Shown piece after piece: positions 8,761-17,062 of a DNA stretch of 64,000 bases. How positions within the stretch are numbered: position 1 is the first letter of the stretch; each line of letters starts with the position of its first letter. Origin of the DNA: Shewanella algicola (GTDB taxonomy: Bacteria; Pseudomonadota; Gammaproteobacteria; Enterobacterales; Shewanellaceae); the NCBI RefSeq assembly GCF_014648035.1, contig NZ_BMQI01000003.1, positions 1 to 64,000 on the forward strand, read 5' to 3'. A program made the position numbers and the translations under genes. The notes below the pieces were generated by a model that was not told where the DNA came from, made no database searches, and saw only the letters and a list, made by a program, of their open reading frames with translations.

Positions 8761-8788
8761 CCAATCGGTAACGATTGGGCTTTTTTTT
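8761..8788 (+). terminator. intrinsic terminator of trhO
   Basis: CCAATCG (8761-8767), loop GTAA, CGATTGG (8772-8778), then GC and eight T residues: a perfect 7-bp stem with a U-tract, 28 bases after the trhO stop codon. Confidence 0.9.
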
Positions 8789-8860
8789 GATGTTATTGGT
8801 ATTGCTTTGTCGTCGTTGAATGCCAACGACCAGAGATAACGAATGTAGTGCAGTATTGTA

Positions 8861-9171
8861 ATACCAATTCCACTAATTATCTGGTCATTCAGCGGGAGTT
8901 CTGTGCCTTCTAGGCAAGTAATAGAATTGTAGGCATAGTTGCTCTCGGCAACTGCTCCTGCGTTGCTCTACCTCCTGCATCCATGCAGTCGTACGTCAAA
9001 ATGCTATTAAGCAGCATAGAAGGTACAGAAACCCGCCTTGTAGGAGGCACTCAGACTGTCCATTTCTTTGTTGCATTGTCTTAGAAGGGAATAACCATTA
9101 TTTCAACAATGCGCCTCAAACTGAACAATCTGAGTGACTCTGATTGGTCACATAATTAATGGAAATGGTAT
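8861..9171. mobile_element. MITE-like element with 27-bp terminal inverted repeats
   Basis: The left end ATACCAATTCCACTAATTAT continues CTGGTCA. The reverse complement of the right end reads ATACCATTTCCATTAATTAT and continues GTGACCA, so the two ends match at about 23 of 27 positions. TA dinucleotides at both outer borders fit a TA target duplication as made by IS630/Tc1-type transposases. The 311-bp body has no convincing open frame but contains several short palindromic patches, for example CTGCATCCATGCAG. It fills most of the trhO-yegD gap. The internal sequence is non-coding, so it would depend on a transposase elsewhere. Confidence 0.65.
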
Positions 9172-9304
9172 AAACACTTCATATTTAGAATTTATTTATA
9201 GTATTTGAGCAAAGAAAACATTAACCCCGTATAAATGGTTTAGCAAGCGCCATAAGTGTGCTATTTTGAGCGCTTTTTTCGATTAGACGACTGAAGGTAA
9301 GCCA

Positions 9305-10711
9305 ATGTTTGTTGGATTTGATTATGGCAGTGCCAACTGTGCGATAGGGGTAATGATTGACGATGCGGTAACGTTACTACCACTATCCGCCGATTCTGAT
9401 TTTATGCCTTCAACCTTATATGCTATGGACCGCGAGCTGATTGCTGAGGCGGTTTATCAAGGTTTATCTGAGCCTTTAAAAGCGGAATATTCTCACCTTC
9501 GTAGCTCGCAATTAATGCGTGCTAAGCAAATGCGCCATGAATTGGACTTAATGCCCAATGAACAAGCCGTGTTTGTGGGCCAGGCCGCCATTGATGCATA
9601 CCTTGAAATGCCTGAAGAAGGATTTTATGTCCGTTCGCCAAAATCATTTTTAGGCGCTAATGGCCTGCGTCCAGATCAAATTGGTTTGTTTGAAGACATT
9701 GTCACCTTGATGATGCAACACGTGAAATCGCTAGCAGATAAAGCCTTACAGCAAAAGTCGTTGCCAGCGGCAACCCATGCTGTTATTGGTAGGCCGGTAA
9801 ACTTTCAAGGCATAGGCGGCGAAGACAGTAACCAGCAAGCTGAAACCATTTTACGTCTTGCGGCATCACGTGCAGGGTTTACTGAAGTGACATTTTTGTT
9901 TGAGCCGCTAGCCGCAGGGATGGATTTTGAGTCAACCCTAGACAGTGATAACACCGTATTAGTGGTCGATGTTGGCGGTGGCACAACGGATTGCTCAGTA
10001 GTCACGATGGGTCCTTCGCACAGTAACAATATCGATCGCACTCAAGATTGTTTAGGCCACTCTGGCCAACGTATTGGCGGTAATGATTTAGATATCGCGC
10101 TGGCGATGACAGGCCTAATGCCGAGTTTTGGCGCAGATACCTTAATGACTAACGGCAAACCTATGCCAAGAGCGCCATTTTGGAATGCGGTGTCGGTGAA
10201 CGACATTAGTGCCCAACGTGATTTTGTCAGTTTAGCGTCGCGTAAATTGGTTGAGTCGATGATAAAAGAGGCTGAACAACCACAACTGCTAAAACGCTTA
10301 CAAACGGTACAAAAAAATCAACTGAGCTATCAAGTGGTACGCCAAGCTGAAGCGGCAAAAATCAGTTTGTCTGACGCAGATAGCACCCAGTGCTCGCTTG
10401 ATTTTATTGAAAAAGATTTGTTTGTCACTCTCTCAGCAGATCAGTTTGAACAAGCCATTAGCGACCCATTAGCTAAAGTTGAAGCGCTAATGCAGCAAGC
10501 CATGAACACGGCGATGACACAGGCACAACAACAAGATTGCACTTTGCCAAGGAGTCCTGATATTGTTTATGTTACCGGTGGTACAGCGCGTAGCCCGGCG
10601 ATATACCAAAAAATTGCCAGTGTCTATCCTGCCGCAAAAGTGGTGGTTGGTGATCACTTTGGTTCGGTAACGGCAGGATTAACCCGTTGTGCCCAATATG
10701 CATTTAACTAA
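9305..10711 (+). CDS. yegD: Hsp70-like putative chaperone YegD
   Basis: A 468-residue actin-fold ATPase of the Hsp70/DnaK superfamily that lacks the substrate-binding lid, as YegD proteins do (E. coli about 450). Visible ATPase motifs are VGFDYGSANCAIGV (phosphate 1), VVDVGGGTTDCSVV (phosphate 2) and VYVTGGTARSPAIY (adenosine loop), with FLFEPLAAGMDFE as the connecting segment. GAAGGTAAGCC precedes the ATG. The function of the family is not settled; a chaperone or stress role is assumed from homology. The next gene, a CreA-family lipoprotein, starts 14 bases after the stop, so the two are probably co-transcribed and share the terminator at 11252. Confidence 0.9.
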   Translation: MFVGFDYGSANCAIGVMIDDAVTLLPLSADSDFMPSTLYAMDRELIAEAVYQGLSEPLKAEYSHLRSSQLMRAKQMRHELDLMPNEQAVFVGQAAIDAYLEMPEEGFYVRSPKSFLGANGLRPDQIGLFEDIVTLMMQHVKSLADKALQQKSLPAATHAVIGRPVNFQGIGGEDSNQQAETILRLAASRAGFTEVTFLFEPLAAGMDFESTLDSDNTVLVVDVGGGTTDCSVVTMGPSHSNNIDRTQDCLGHSGQRIGGNDLDIALAMTGLMPSFGADTLMTNGKPMPRAPFWNAVSVNDISAQRDFVSLASRKLVESMIKEAEQPQLLKRLQTVQKNQLSYQVVRQAEAAKISLSDADSTQCSLDFIEKDLFVTLSADQFEQAISDPLAKVEALMQQAMNTAMTQAQQQDCTLPRSPDIVYVTGGTARSPAIYQKIASVYPAAKVVVGDHFGSVTAGLTRCAQYAFN

Positions 10712-10725
10712 ATAGAGTCAATAAT

Positions 10726-11238
10726 ATGCACAGTCAATTAAGCTTTAAGTTTGCAAAGGATGCGTCTAAAACGGCATCACTGCTATTAGTCACATTGGTA
10801 GGCAGTGTCGTACTGAGTGGCTGTAGCGATGATGTGGGTAAAGTCAGCTTAGGGTTATTTACCACCAAAGATGTGATTATTGACGCTAAACACGATCCTA
10901 AAATACCAGGGGTGACTTGTCATATTAGCCGTATTGAGGCTAATTTAGACTTAGCCGACCCATCTGATATGAGCATCAGTTGCCGTCAAACTGGCCCAAT
11001 AAGCCATGCTGAATTAGCCGATATTGATAAGTCGAAAAATGGTGAAGTGGTGTTTAAAGAGTCTTTGAGTATTTTATTTAAAAGCTTAAAAGTGCGCCGT
11101 ATTTTTGATGCTGAAAATCAAACGTTATTGTATTTATCATACTCAACCAAAGAAACCAACGGCAGTCATAAACATGCGTTGTCTACCGTGCCGCTATACG
11201 GCACTGCAGCCTGGCAAAAGCCACTAACCACGCAGTAA
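10726..11238 (+). CDS. creA: CreA family lipoprotein
   Basis: A 170-residue exported protein. It has a signal peptide with the lipobox-like VVLSGC (Cys about residue 33). The CreA domain shows the spaced features GVTCHISR, MSISCRQTGPI, GEVVFKESLSILFKSLKVRR and YLSYS, which match the E. coli CreA family including its two conserved cysteines. It differs from E. coli CreA, which has a cleavable non-lipoprotein signal. Function is unknown for the family. It lies directly behind yegD in a likely two-gene unit. The start is weakly supported: no good ribosome binding site is seen, so translational coupling is possible. Confidence 0.85.
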   Translation: MHSQLSFKFAKDASKTASLLLVTLVGSVVLSGCSDDVGKVSLGLFTTKDVIIDAKHDPKIPGVTCHISRIEANLDLADPSDMSISCRQTGPISHAELADIDKSKNGEVVFKESLSILFKSLKVRRIFDAENQTLLYLSYSTKETNGSHKHALSTVPLYGTAAWQKPLTTQ

Positions 11239-11251
11239 ACGCATAATAAAA

Positions 11252-11288
11252 AAGGCAAATAACCTGAGCTCAGGTTATTTGCCTTTTT
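11252..11288. terminator. bidirectional terminator, creA / membrane protein
   Basis: A perfect palindrome, AAGGCAAATAACCTGA (11252-11267 plus GC) with TCAGGTTATTTGCCTT, flanked by A-runs on the left and T-runs on the right. It can terminate both creA (plus) and the convergent gene at 11309 (minus). Confidence 0.9.
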
Positions 11289-11308
11289 TTATGATGACTT
11301 AGAAGATC

Positions 11309-11734
11309 TTATACCCGTGCCGCACGTTTTAATATCAATAACCACAATACTGGCAATAAGGTGATATAAAAAAACATCACTGTAGCGCCGATATCGCCGG
11401 ACAATAAAGTGCTAAAAATAAACCTGACAATGCCCATCGGGTCCCACGGCATGTATTGCAGATTACCGTGTAAAAAAATGGTCGCTAAAACAACCACTGT
11501 CATTGCTAACCATTGTTTGCCTGGCTCATAGCTTTTAATCACAAATGCAGGAAAAAACGCCACCAAACCAATCCCGACAAAGTTTTGAGCTAAATGGGTA
11601 ATTGTGGGGTAGCCGCTGATGTTAAACCACCAAAAAACATTGCCCGCAGCCGACTGTCCTATCGCTGCGATGCTTAACGCGAAATAAGCTATGCCTACGC
11701 ATAAACTGAGTATCACTAATCTGATGAAGTTCAT
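11309..11734 (-). CDS. uncharacterised four-helix membrane protein
   Basis: A 141-residue integral membrane protein with four predicted segments: about residues 5-25 (VILSLCVGIAYFALSIAAI), 45-66, 75-93 and 112-135. The short loops contain WWFNISGYPTI and NLQYMPWDPMG. The C terminus is basic (KRAARV), suggesting it faces the cytoplasm. No family was recognised. It starts 30 bases downstream of metC on the same strand, so it may be the second gene of a metC transcript. Convergent with creA across a shared terminator. Confidence 0.7.
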   Translation of the reverse strand: MNFIRLVILSLCVGIAYFALSIAAIGQSAAGNVFWWFNISGYPTITHLAQNFVGIGLVAFFPAFVIKSYEPGKQWLAMTVVVLATIFLHGNLQYMPWDPMGIVRFIFSTLLSGDIGATVMFFYITLLPVLWLLILKRAARV

Positions 11735-11764
11735 TTGTGTCCTTTTAAATGATTGAAAAAAAGC

Positions 11765-12955
11765 TTACTTGTTTAACACGGCATTGTAACGTTCAAAAGC
11801 CGCGTCAAGATCGGCAATTAAGTCATCGGTATCTTCTAATCCGATGTGCAATCTAATCAGCGGTTTACTGCTATCCCATTGGGTTGCTGTACGGATATTA
11901 CTAATGCCAAATACGCCTAAAATCAAGCTTTCAAAACCGCCCCATGAAAAACCCATTTTAAAGTGGGCCATGTTTTCAACAAATGCGGTAACAGAGGCTA
12001 AGTCACCTTGCTTTAATACAAATGAAAACAGGCCATTACCGCTGCTAAAGTCACGCTTAAAGAACTCATGGCCTGGGCAGGTTTCAAAGGCTGGGTGACG
12101 CACATGGTCGACTTCTGGTCGACTTGCTAACCAGTTAGCCACTTTGAGGGCATTTTTATTGTGCTGCGCCATGCGTACACCTAAGGTGCGCAAGCCGCGG
12201 GCAGCTAAATACACGTCGTCTGGTGAGGTGGTTTGCCCCATTAAATAACTGTTTTCACGCAGTTGATCCCAGCAATTTTCATTAGCGGTTGCAGTGCCCA
12301 TCATGACATCAGAATGGCCGACAATATACTTGGTCGCGGCTTGAATCGATACATCAACCCCCATATCAAATGGGCGCGAGTTAATCGGTGATGCCCAGGT
12401 ATTATCGAGCATGACAATCATGTCGTGCTCGTGAGCGATACGGCTTAATGTCGGTACATCTTGCACTTCCATAGTGATAGAACCTGGTGATTCTAAAAAC
12501 AACACCTTGGTGTTAGGGCGAATAAGCTCTCGAATGCCTTCACCGATCATTGGGTCATAATAAGTGGTTTCGATACCAAATCCAGCGAGCATTTTATTGC
12601 ATAAATCGCGTGTCGGTTCATAGGCGGTATCGACCATGAGCAAATGGTCGCCACTTTTTAAGAATGACAATAATGCGCTACTAATTGCGCCAGCCCCTGA
12701 TGGGTATAATGCAGTGCCTACGCCACCTTCAAGTTCGCTAATGGCTTGTTGAAATGAAAAGTGGGTTGGCGTGCCACGGCGGCCATAAAACATTTCGCCA
12801 TTGGTTTTATTTTTTATCGCAAAACGCATCTCATCCATGGTGTCAAATACCACGGTTGAGGCTCTAAATACGGGTGGGTTAATAATACCTTTGGTGAATT
12901 TTTTCTCACGACCGACACTGACTATTTGTGTGGCTAATTTATCGTCTTTACTCAT
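11765..12955 (-). CDS. metC: cystathionine beta-lyase
   Basis: A 396-residue PLP enzyme of the Cys/Met-metabolism family that cleaves cystathionine to homocysteine, pyruvate and ammonia in methionine synthesis. Family marks are PPVFRASTVVFDT near the N terminus, YGRRGTPTHFSF, the phosphate-binding YPSGAGAISSAL, VMLDNTWASP, the Schiff-base lysine in QAATKYIVGHSDVMMGT and SWGGFESLI near the C terminus. I prefer ATG 12955 over the upstream ATG 12985 because AGGAAAGA sits right before it. The RRG and SWGGFESL signatures are MetC-like rather than MetB-like. Confidence 0.92.
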   Translation of the reverse strand: MSKDDKLATQIVSVGREKKFTKGIINPPVFRASTVVFDTMDEMRFAIKNKTNGEMFYGRRGTPTHFSFQQAISELEGGVGTALYPSGAGAISSALLSFLKSGDHLLMVDTAYEPTRDLCNKMLAGFGIETTYYDPMIGEGIRELIRPNTKVLFLESPGSITMEVQDVPTLSRIAHEHDMIVMLDNTWASPINSRPFDMGVDVSIQAATKYIVGHSDVMMGTATANENCWDQLRENSYLMGQTTSPDDVYLAARGLRTLGVRMAQHNKNALKVANWLASRPEVDHVRHPAFETCPGHEFFKRDFSSGNGLFSFVLKQGDLASVTAFVENMAHFKMGFSWGGFESLILGVFGISNIRTATQWDSSKPLIRLHIGLEDTDDLIADLDAAFERYNAVLNK

Positions 12956-13110
12956 GTTAATCTTTCCTGTTGGGGCAGTGTTCATAGTATTAATATAAGC
13001 GGTGCTAAGGCTCTAACAATATGACGAAATGCGCTGCAATAAGTGATGTAATCGTTGTGCCATCCTAGCACCAAGTCGTTTAAATAAAAGCGCCTAATTG
13101 ACAAGCTTGA

Positions 13111-15282
13111 CTATTTTTCATCAATTAGCGGTAAGTTCAGGCAGATTTCAACGCCGCTGATGTTGTTTTCGGTGATGTTACTGGCTTTAATGCTGCCGTG
13201 ATGAAAGTCTGTGACTAAGCGGGCAATGTATAACCCTAGGCCCAAATGGGGTTTACCATTAACACCTTGTGGACGAATAGACACCATAGACTCAAAAATT
13301 TGGCTGTTCATGTCTTTTGGCAATAATGGCCCAATATTGCTGACTTTGAGTATTGCTTGCTTGTTAAACTGAATGAGGCTGACGGTAACAGCTGCGCCGT
13401 TTTCACTGAATTCGATAGCGTTATTAATCAGCTTATCCATTAATTGAGCGATGTATTCAGGTACGCCCTGGCATTGCATGGCTTTGTCTTCTATATGCAC
13501 GTTAAAGGTCTGTTCGGGGAAGGTAATTTGATAACCTTGCATGCAACCACTAATCACTTTTTTAAGCGAAAAACGACAACTTTCTGCCTGGGTTAAACTG
13601 GCTTCTAATCGTGTCGCTTCACTTAAATTGTTTAAGATTAAATGCAGACGATTGACCCCTTCCTGGGCGCGATTAACGTATTTTTGCGATTGGTCGTCAA
13701 GTTGCTGCAACCCTAAATGTTCAAGGGAGCTGCGCACCACAGCGACAGGTGTGCGTAACTCGTGTGACAAGCGGGAAGACATGTTTTCAAGATAATGGGT
13801 GTATTGACCTAGGCGACTGACAATACTTGAAAAGCTGCGTGACAAATCGCCAATTTCATCACGGTTTTTAGACGCCACAATTTGCTGGCGTACACGCCCC
13901 TGACTATCGATGGCCAATTCGGCTTGGTCGCGCAAACTGCGTATACGGCTTGAAATACTCGATGCAAAAATAAACAGTGCCAGCGTGCCCATGCTCATAA
14001 TGGTCAAAATAACGTTGAACAGCTTTTCCAGTGCACGGTTACGCAAACTACGAATACCGTGAGTGGTTTCTTCGGCAATGACAACGCCCATCACTTTATC
14101 GTCAATCCAAATGGGGCTGGCTGCGGCTAATACTACTGCTTTATTATCTGGGGTTAAGCGCCAGGTTGAACCTTGTTTACCGCTTAAGGCTTTTTCAATG
14201 TGGCTACCGGTCAGCTCGGTTGAGTCTTGTAATGAGTCGATAAAATCTTGCGGTGGCCGAGTGAGTATTTTGTAGTACAAAGGCAATATGTAGTTTTGCT
14301 TAATACCTTGCCAAAATGAACTGGCTTGGCTGGTGGTTAAATCGTCAGCCCAGGTGTTTGATGAGCTGCGAATATCGCCCGATTTTGCTAATACGCGGCC
14401 ATGATTATCGACCACCCAAATACGCGAGCTGTTGTGGCTCATGCCTTTAATAATGCTTTCGATTTCTGGCGAGGGCACTAATACCGTACCTAAACTGGCA
14501 ACGGAGTCGGTGGCAGAAGTGCCAATCACATTAACCAGTTGACGATTATTGGTATCGTTAACGTTATGAATGGCAAAGCCCAATTTACTGCCCACCATGG
14601 TGAGTGGCAGTCTGAATTCTATATTGTAACCCTGGTCTGTTTTGAGCCACTGTCCCTGAATCCGCGACTCAGGTTCGACAGGCGTTGATTGAGTGGGATC
14701 GCCGGGTAGTTCAAAGGCACTGAGCCAACCGCTTTTGGTATTAGCAATAATATAACGCCTAAATTGACCGTCTGGCGCTTGGGTGGCCATCACCAAATGA
14801 TCGTTTCTGTCGACCCGTAAACTTTTACGACTACGAAACACCACTTCAGGGTCTTTTACCTGGAAGTAACCATACAAATAACCACCGTATTTCCCCACCA
14901 TGTGGGTAAAGCTGATATTGATAGGTTCGGCTTCATTACGTTGATAAATCAGGTGGTTATCAGCGTAATTTAATGTGCGATGTTGGTATAAATGCCAATC
15001 TGCTAATTTGCCGTCTAACTGAATAGGGCCTGCAATGGGGTAGGCGTATAAGTCGCGGCCTTTTTCAACTTGATTTAAAAAACTGGCTTGATTATCGAAC
15101 AGTTTTGGCCGCTCATGTAAGGCGGTTGCGAGTGCTTGGGTCGTGCCCTCAAGGGTTTTTTCTTGGCCATGACGCAGGTACTTTTCCATTTCCCACACAT
15201 ATTCGTACCCAAGCCAGGGCAGGCAGAGTAAAAATAATGACAAGATAACAACTTTGGCCCGCAGCCCTAAAGGTAAATACAT
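13111..15282 (-). CDS. pdsS: dedicated sortase system sensor histidine kinase (PdsS)
   Basis: A 723-residue membrane kinase. Segment 1 is at about residues 9-28 (VVILSLFLLCLPWLG). The roughly 400-residue periplasmic region begins with a block LDGKLADWHLYQ that looks like a CBM9/DOMON-type carbohydrate-binding fold. The second membrane segment is at about 423-446, then HAMP. The HisKA box SRLSHELRTP carries the phospho-acceptor His (about residue 507), and the HATPase has LINNAIEFSENG and GLGLYIARLV. The architecture and gene context match the kinase of the proteobacterial dedicated sortase system. The preferred ATG 15282 follows the regulator's stop by 3 bases; TTG 15285 is possible. Confidence 0.88.
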   Translation of the reverse strand: MYLPLGLRAKVVILSLFLLCLPWLGYEYVWEMEKYLRHGQEKTLEGTTQALATALHERPKLFDNQASFLNQVEKGRDLYAYPIAGPIQLDGKLADWHLYQHRTLNYADNHLIYQRNEAEPINISFTHMVGKYGGYLYGYFQVKDPEVVFRSRKSLRVDRNDHLVMATQAPDGQFRRYIIANTKSGWLSAFELPGDPTQSTPVEPESRIQGQWLKTDQGYNIEFRLPLTMVGSKLGFAIHNVNDTNNRQLVNVIGTSATDSVASLGTVLVPSPEIESIIKGMSHNSSRIWVVDNHGRVLAKSGDIRSSSNTWADDLTTSQASSFWQGIKQNYILPLYYKILTRPPQDFIDSLQDSTELTGSHIEKALSGKQGSTWRLTPDNKAVVLAAASPIWIDDKVMGVVIAEETTHGIRSLRNRALEKLFNVILTIMSMGTLALFIFASSISSRIRSLRDQAELAIDSQGRVRQQIVASKNRDEIGDLSRSFSSIVSRLGQYTHYLENMSSRLSHELRTPVAVVRSSLEHLGLQQLDDQSQKYVNRAQEGVNRLHLILNNLSEATRLEASLTQAESCRFSLKKVISGCMQGYQITFPEQTFNVHIEDKAMQCQGVPEYIAQLMDKLINNAIEFSENGAAVTVSLIQFNKQAILKVSNIGPLLPKDMNSQIFESMVSIRPQGVNGKPHLGLGLYIARLVTDFHHGSIKASNITENNISGVEICLNLPLIDEK

Positions 15283-15285
15283 CAA

Positions 15286-15975
15286 TTAAATGTTGTCCCA
15301 GCGGTAGCCCATGCCATAAACCGTGTCGATACAATCAAAGTCATTATCGATGGCAATAAACTTTTTACGAATTCGTTTAACGTGGGAGGTAATCGTACTG
15401 TCGTCGACATATATTTTGGCTTCTTGCATTAAATCTTGACGACTGCGCACATGCCCCGGGTGCTTGGCCATGGCATGGACCATCCAAAACTCGGTAACGG
15501 TGAGCTCAATAGGCTGGGTTTTCCAATACACCTGAATGCGGTTGCCATCAATGGTTAAATGGCCGCGCTCGAGTAAGTTGTCTTCTACAGGGCTTGATCC
15601 AATCAGCTCTGAACGGCGAAATAATGCCGCAATCCGTGCGAGTAAATGCGGGAAACTCACATCTTTGGTTAAGTAATCATCGGCGCCTAAACGCAAGCCA
15701 CAGACCGTATCAAAATCACTGTCGCGTGCCGTTAAAAAGATGATCGGTAAACTGCTCGACATTGCCCGGAGTGACTGGCACAGGGTAAATCCACCATCAA
15801 TTTCATGCTCTAAACCAATATCAATAATGGCTAAGTCGGGCAGGCGGGCATTAAAGGCCAGCATAGCCGCAGGGCGATTAGCATAGGCTTGGACGCTATA
15901 ACCTTGTTGTTGCAGTACATCTTTGTAGTTTTCGCGGATAGCCGCTTCGTCTTCAACAATGGCAATTCGTTTCAT
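15286..15975 (-). CDS. pdsR: dedicated sortase system response regulator (PdsR, OmpR family)
   Basis: A 229-residue OmpR/PhoB-type regulator. The receiver domain has IAIVEDE, the phospho-acceptor Asp52 in AIIDIGL, the switch Thr in FLTARD and the conserved Lys in YLTKD. The C-terminal winged helix has IELTVTEFWMVHAMAKHPG and DSTITSHVKRIRKKF. It is the first gene of a two-gene operon with the kinase and is divergent from pdsO. It presumably controls the sortase cluster: the shared 239-bp intergenic region carries phased GCCACATT-type repeats (16050-16098) of the kind OmpR-family proteins bind. That link is inference. Confidence 0.88.
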   Translation of the reverse strand: MKRIAIVEDEAAIRENYKDVLQQQGYSVQAYANRPAAMLAFNARLPDLAIIDIGLEHEIDGGFTLCQSLRAMSSSLPIIFLTARDSDFDTVCGLRLGADDYLTKDVSFPHLLARIAALFRRSELIGSSPVEDNLLERGHLTIDGNRIQVYWKTQPIELTVTEFWMVHAMAKHPGHVRSRQDLMQEAKIYVDDSTITSHVKRIRKKFIAIDNDFDCIDTVYGMGYRWDNI

Positions 15976-16049
15976 GGCGTGACTTCAATTAATAGGGATA
16001 TAAATGGATACCCTGCTGACTATACAGGATTTTATCCACCAAAAAAGCC

Positions 16050-16098
16050 GCCACAGCCAATTGCCATATTGTTGCCACATTTGATCGCCACATTGCCA
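16050..16098. promoter_or_regulatory. phased GCCACATT direct repeats, candidate regulator site
   Basis: GCCA-starting units occur at 16050, 16056, 16063, 16074, 16087 and 16095. The best three are GCCATATT (16063), GCCACATT (16074) and GCCACATT (16087), spaced 11 and 13 bases. Direct half-sites about one helical turn apart are typical for OmpR/PhoB-family regulators, and this lies in the divergent promoter region between pdsR and pdsO. The repeats are seen in the sequence; binding by PdsR is inferred. Confidence 0.45.
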
Positions 16099-16214
16099 TT
16101 TTTGCTCCCCAATAAAGCCATTTATATTTTGTTTAATAACGGCATAAAGTTATTTGGTTGCACGTTAACTCAATGACTTTCACTTTACACATCATTGCTA
16201 AAAAGGGACTCATT

Positions 16215-16976
16215 ATGAAAAAGCAACTTATCGCCGCCACTGTTATCAGCGCAATTTTATTACCACACACAGCTTGGGCTACAGCCGTTGAGCCACAAAA
16301 TGAACGTGAACATACTGAAGAGTTAGTCGGCTTAAGCTCGGGTATTTTACTTGGTGCCGTTGTCGCAGGCCCGGTTGGCGCCATCATTGGGGCGTTCACT
16401 GGCACGATTATTGGTAAAACAGTCGCCGATGAAGCTGAGATTGCCGATAAAAACCAACAACTCGTAAAACAAGAGTATGAATTGGTCGAAACGCAGCAGC
16501 AACTCATTGCAATGGATCTGCAACAACAAGAGTTAGTGCAGGTGTCTGAGAAGTATTATGAATTACAAACTAACCTCGCAGAGCTACACGCTAACCAGCA
16601 GCAAACCCTCAATGAACTCACTATTGGTATGAACGTGCAATTTAAAACAGGCTCAAGTCAAATAGAGCCTTTATTTAAACAGCAGTTAGACAATGTGGCA
16701 TACATGATGACCCTATCGCCAGAATTGACCATTGATTTAACGGGCTATGCCGACCGCCGTGGTGACGACCAATATAACCAGGCGTTATCGGAGCAACGCT
16801 TGGCTGAGGTTAGCCAATATCTAGTCAACCAGGGTATTGATAAACAACGCTTACACGGCCAAGCCTACGGCGCGACATTACCATTACACACAGAGCAAAA
16901 TCATGAAAATGACTTTTTCGACCGCCGTGTGACGTTGACCTTAATGTCATCTGATGCCGAACTCGCAGCAAACTAA
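16215..16976 (+). CDS. pdsO: dedicated sortase system OmpA family protein (PdsO)
   Basis: A 253-residue envelope protein. It has a signal peptide (about 1-23, ending HTAWA) and a glycine-zipper stretch (LLGAVVAGPVGAIIGAFTGT region, about residues 45-70) able to insert into a membrane. A Gln-rich coiled-coil linker (about 85-140) leads to a C-terminal OmpA-like peptidoglycan-binding domain with NVQFKTGSSQI, LTGYADRRGDD and LSEQRLAEV. ATG 16215 begins the signal peptide. It is the first gene of the plus-strand arm of the sortase cluster, 86 bases ahead of the target gene. It probably anchors to peptidoglycan and supports the display of the sorted protein; its exact role is unknown. Confidence 0.88.
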   Translation: MKKQLIAATVISAILLPHTAWATAVEPQNEREHTEELVGLSSGILLGAVVAGPVGAIIGAFTGTIIGKTVADEAEIADKNQQLVKQEYELVETQQQLIAMDLQQQELVQVSEKYYELQTNLAELHANQQQTLNELTIGMNVQFKTGSSQIEPLFKQQLDNVAYMMTLSPELTIDLTGYADRRGDDQYNQALSEQRLAEVSQYLVNQGIDKQRLHGQAYGATLPLHTEQNHENDFFDRRVTLTLMSSDAELAAN

Positions 16977-17062
16977 TTTCTCGTTACTTCTTTTATGATT
17001 TGTTAAACAGTTACCCTGTTACGCCAGATGGCAGCATCAACGTAATAGGGTAAGGAGCTGCT

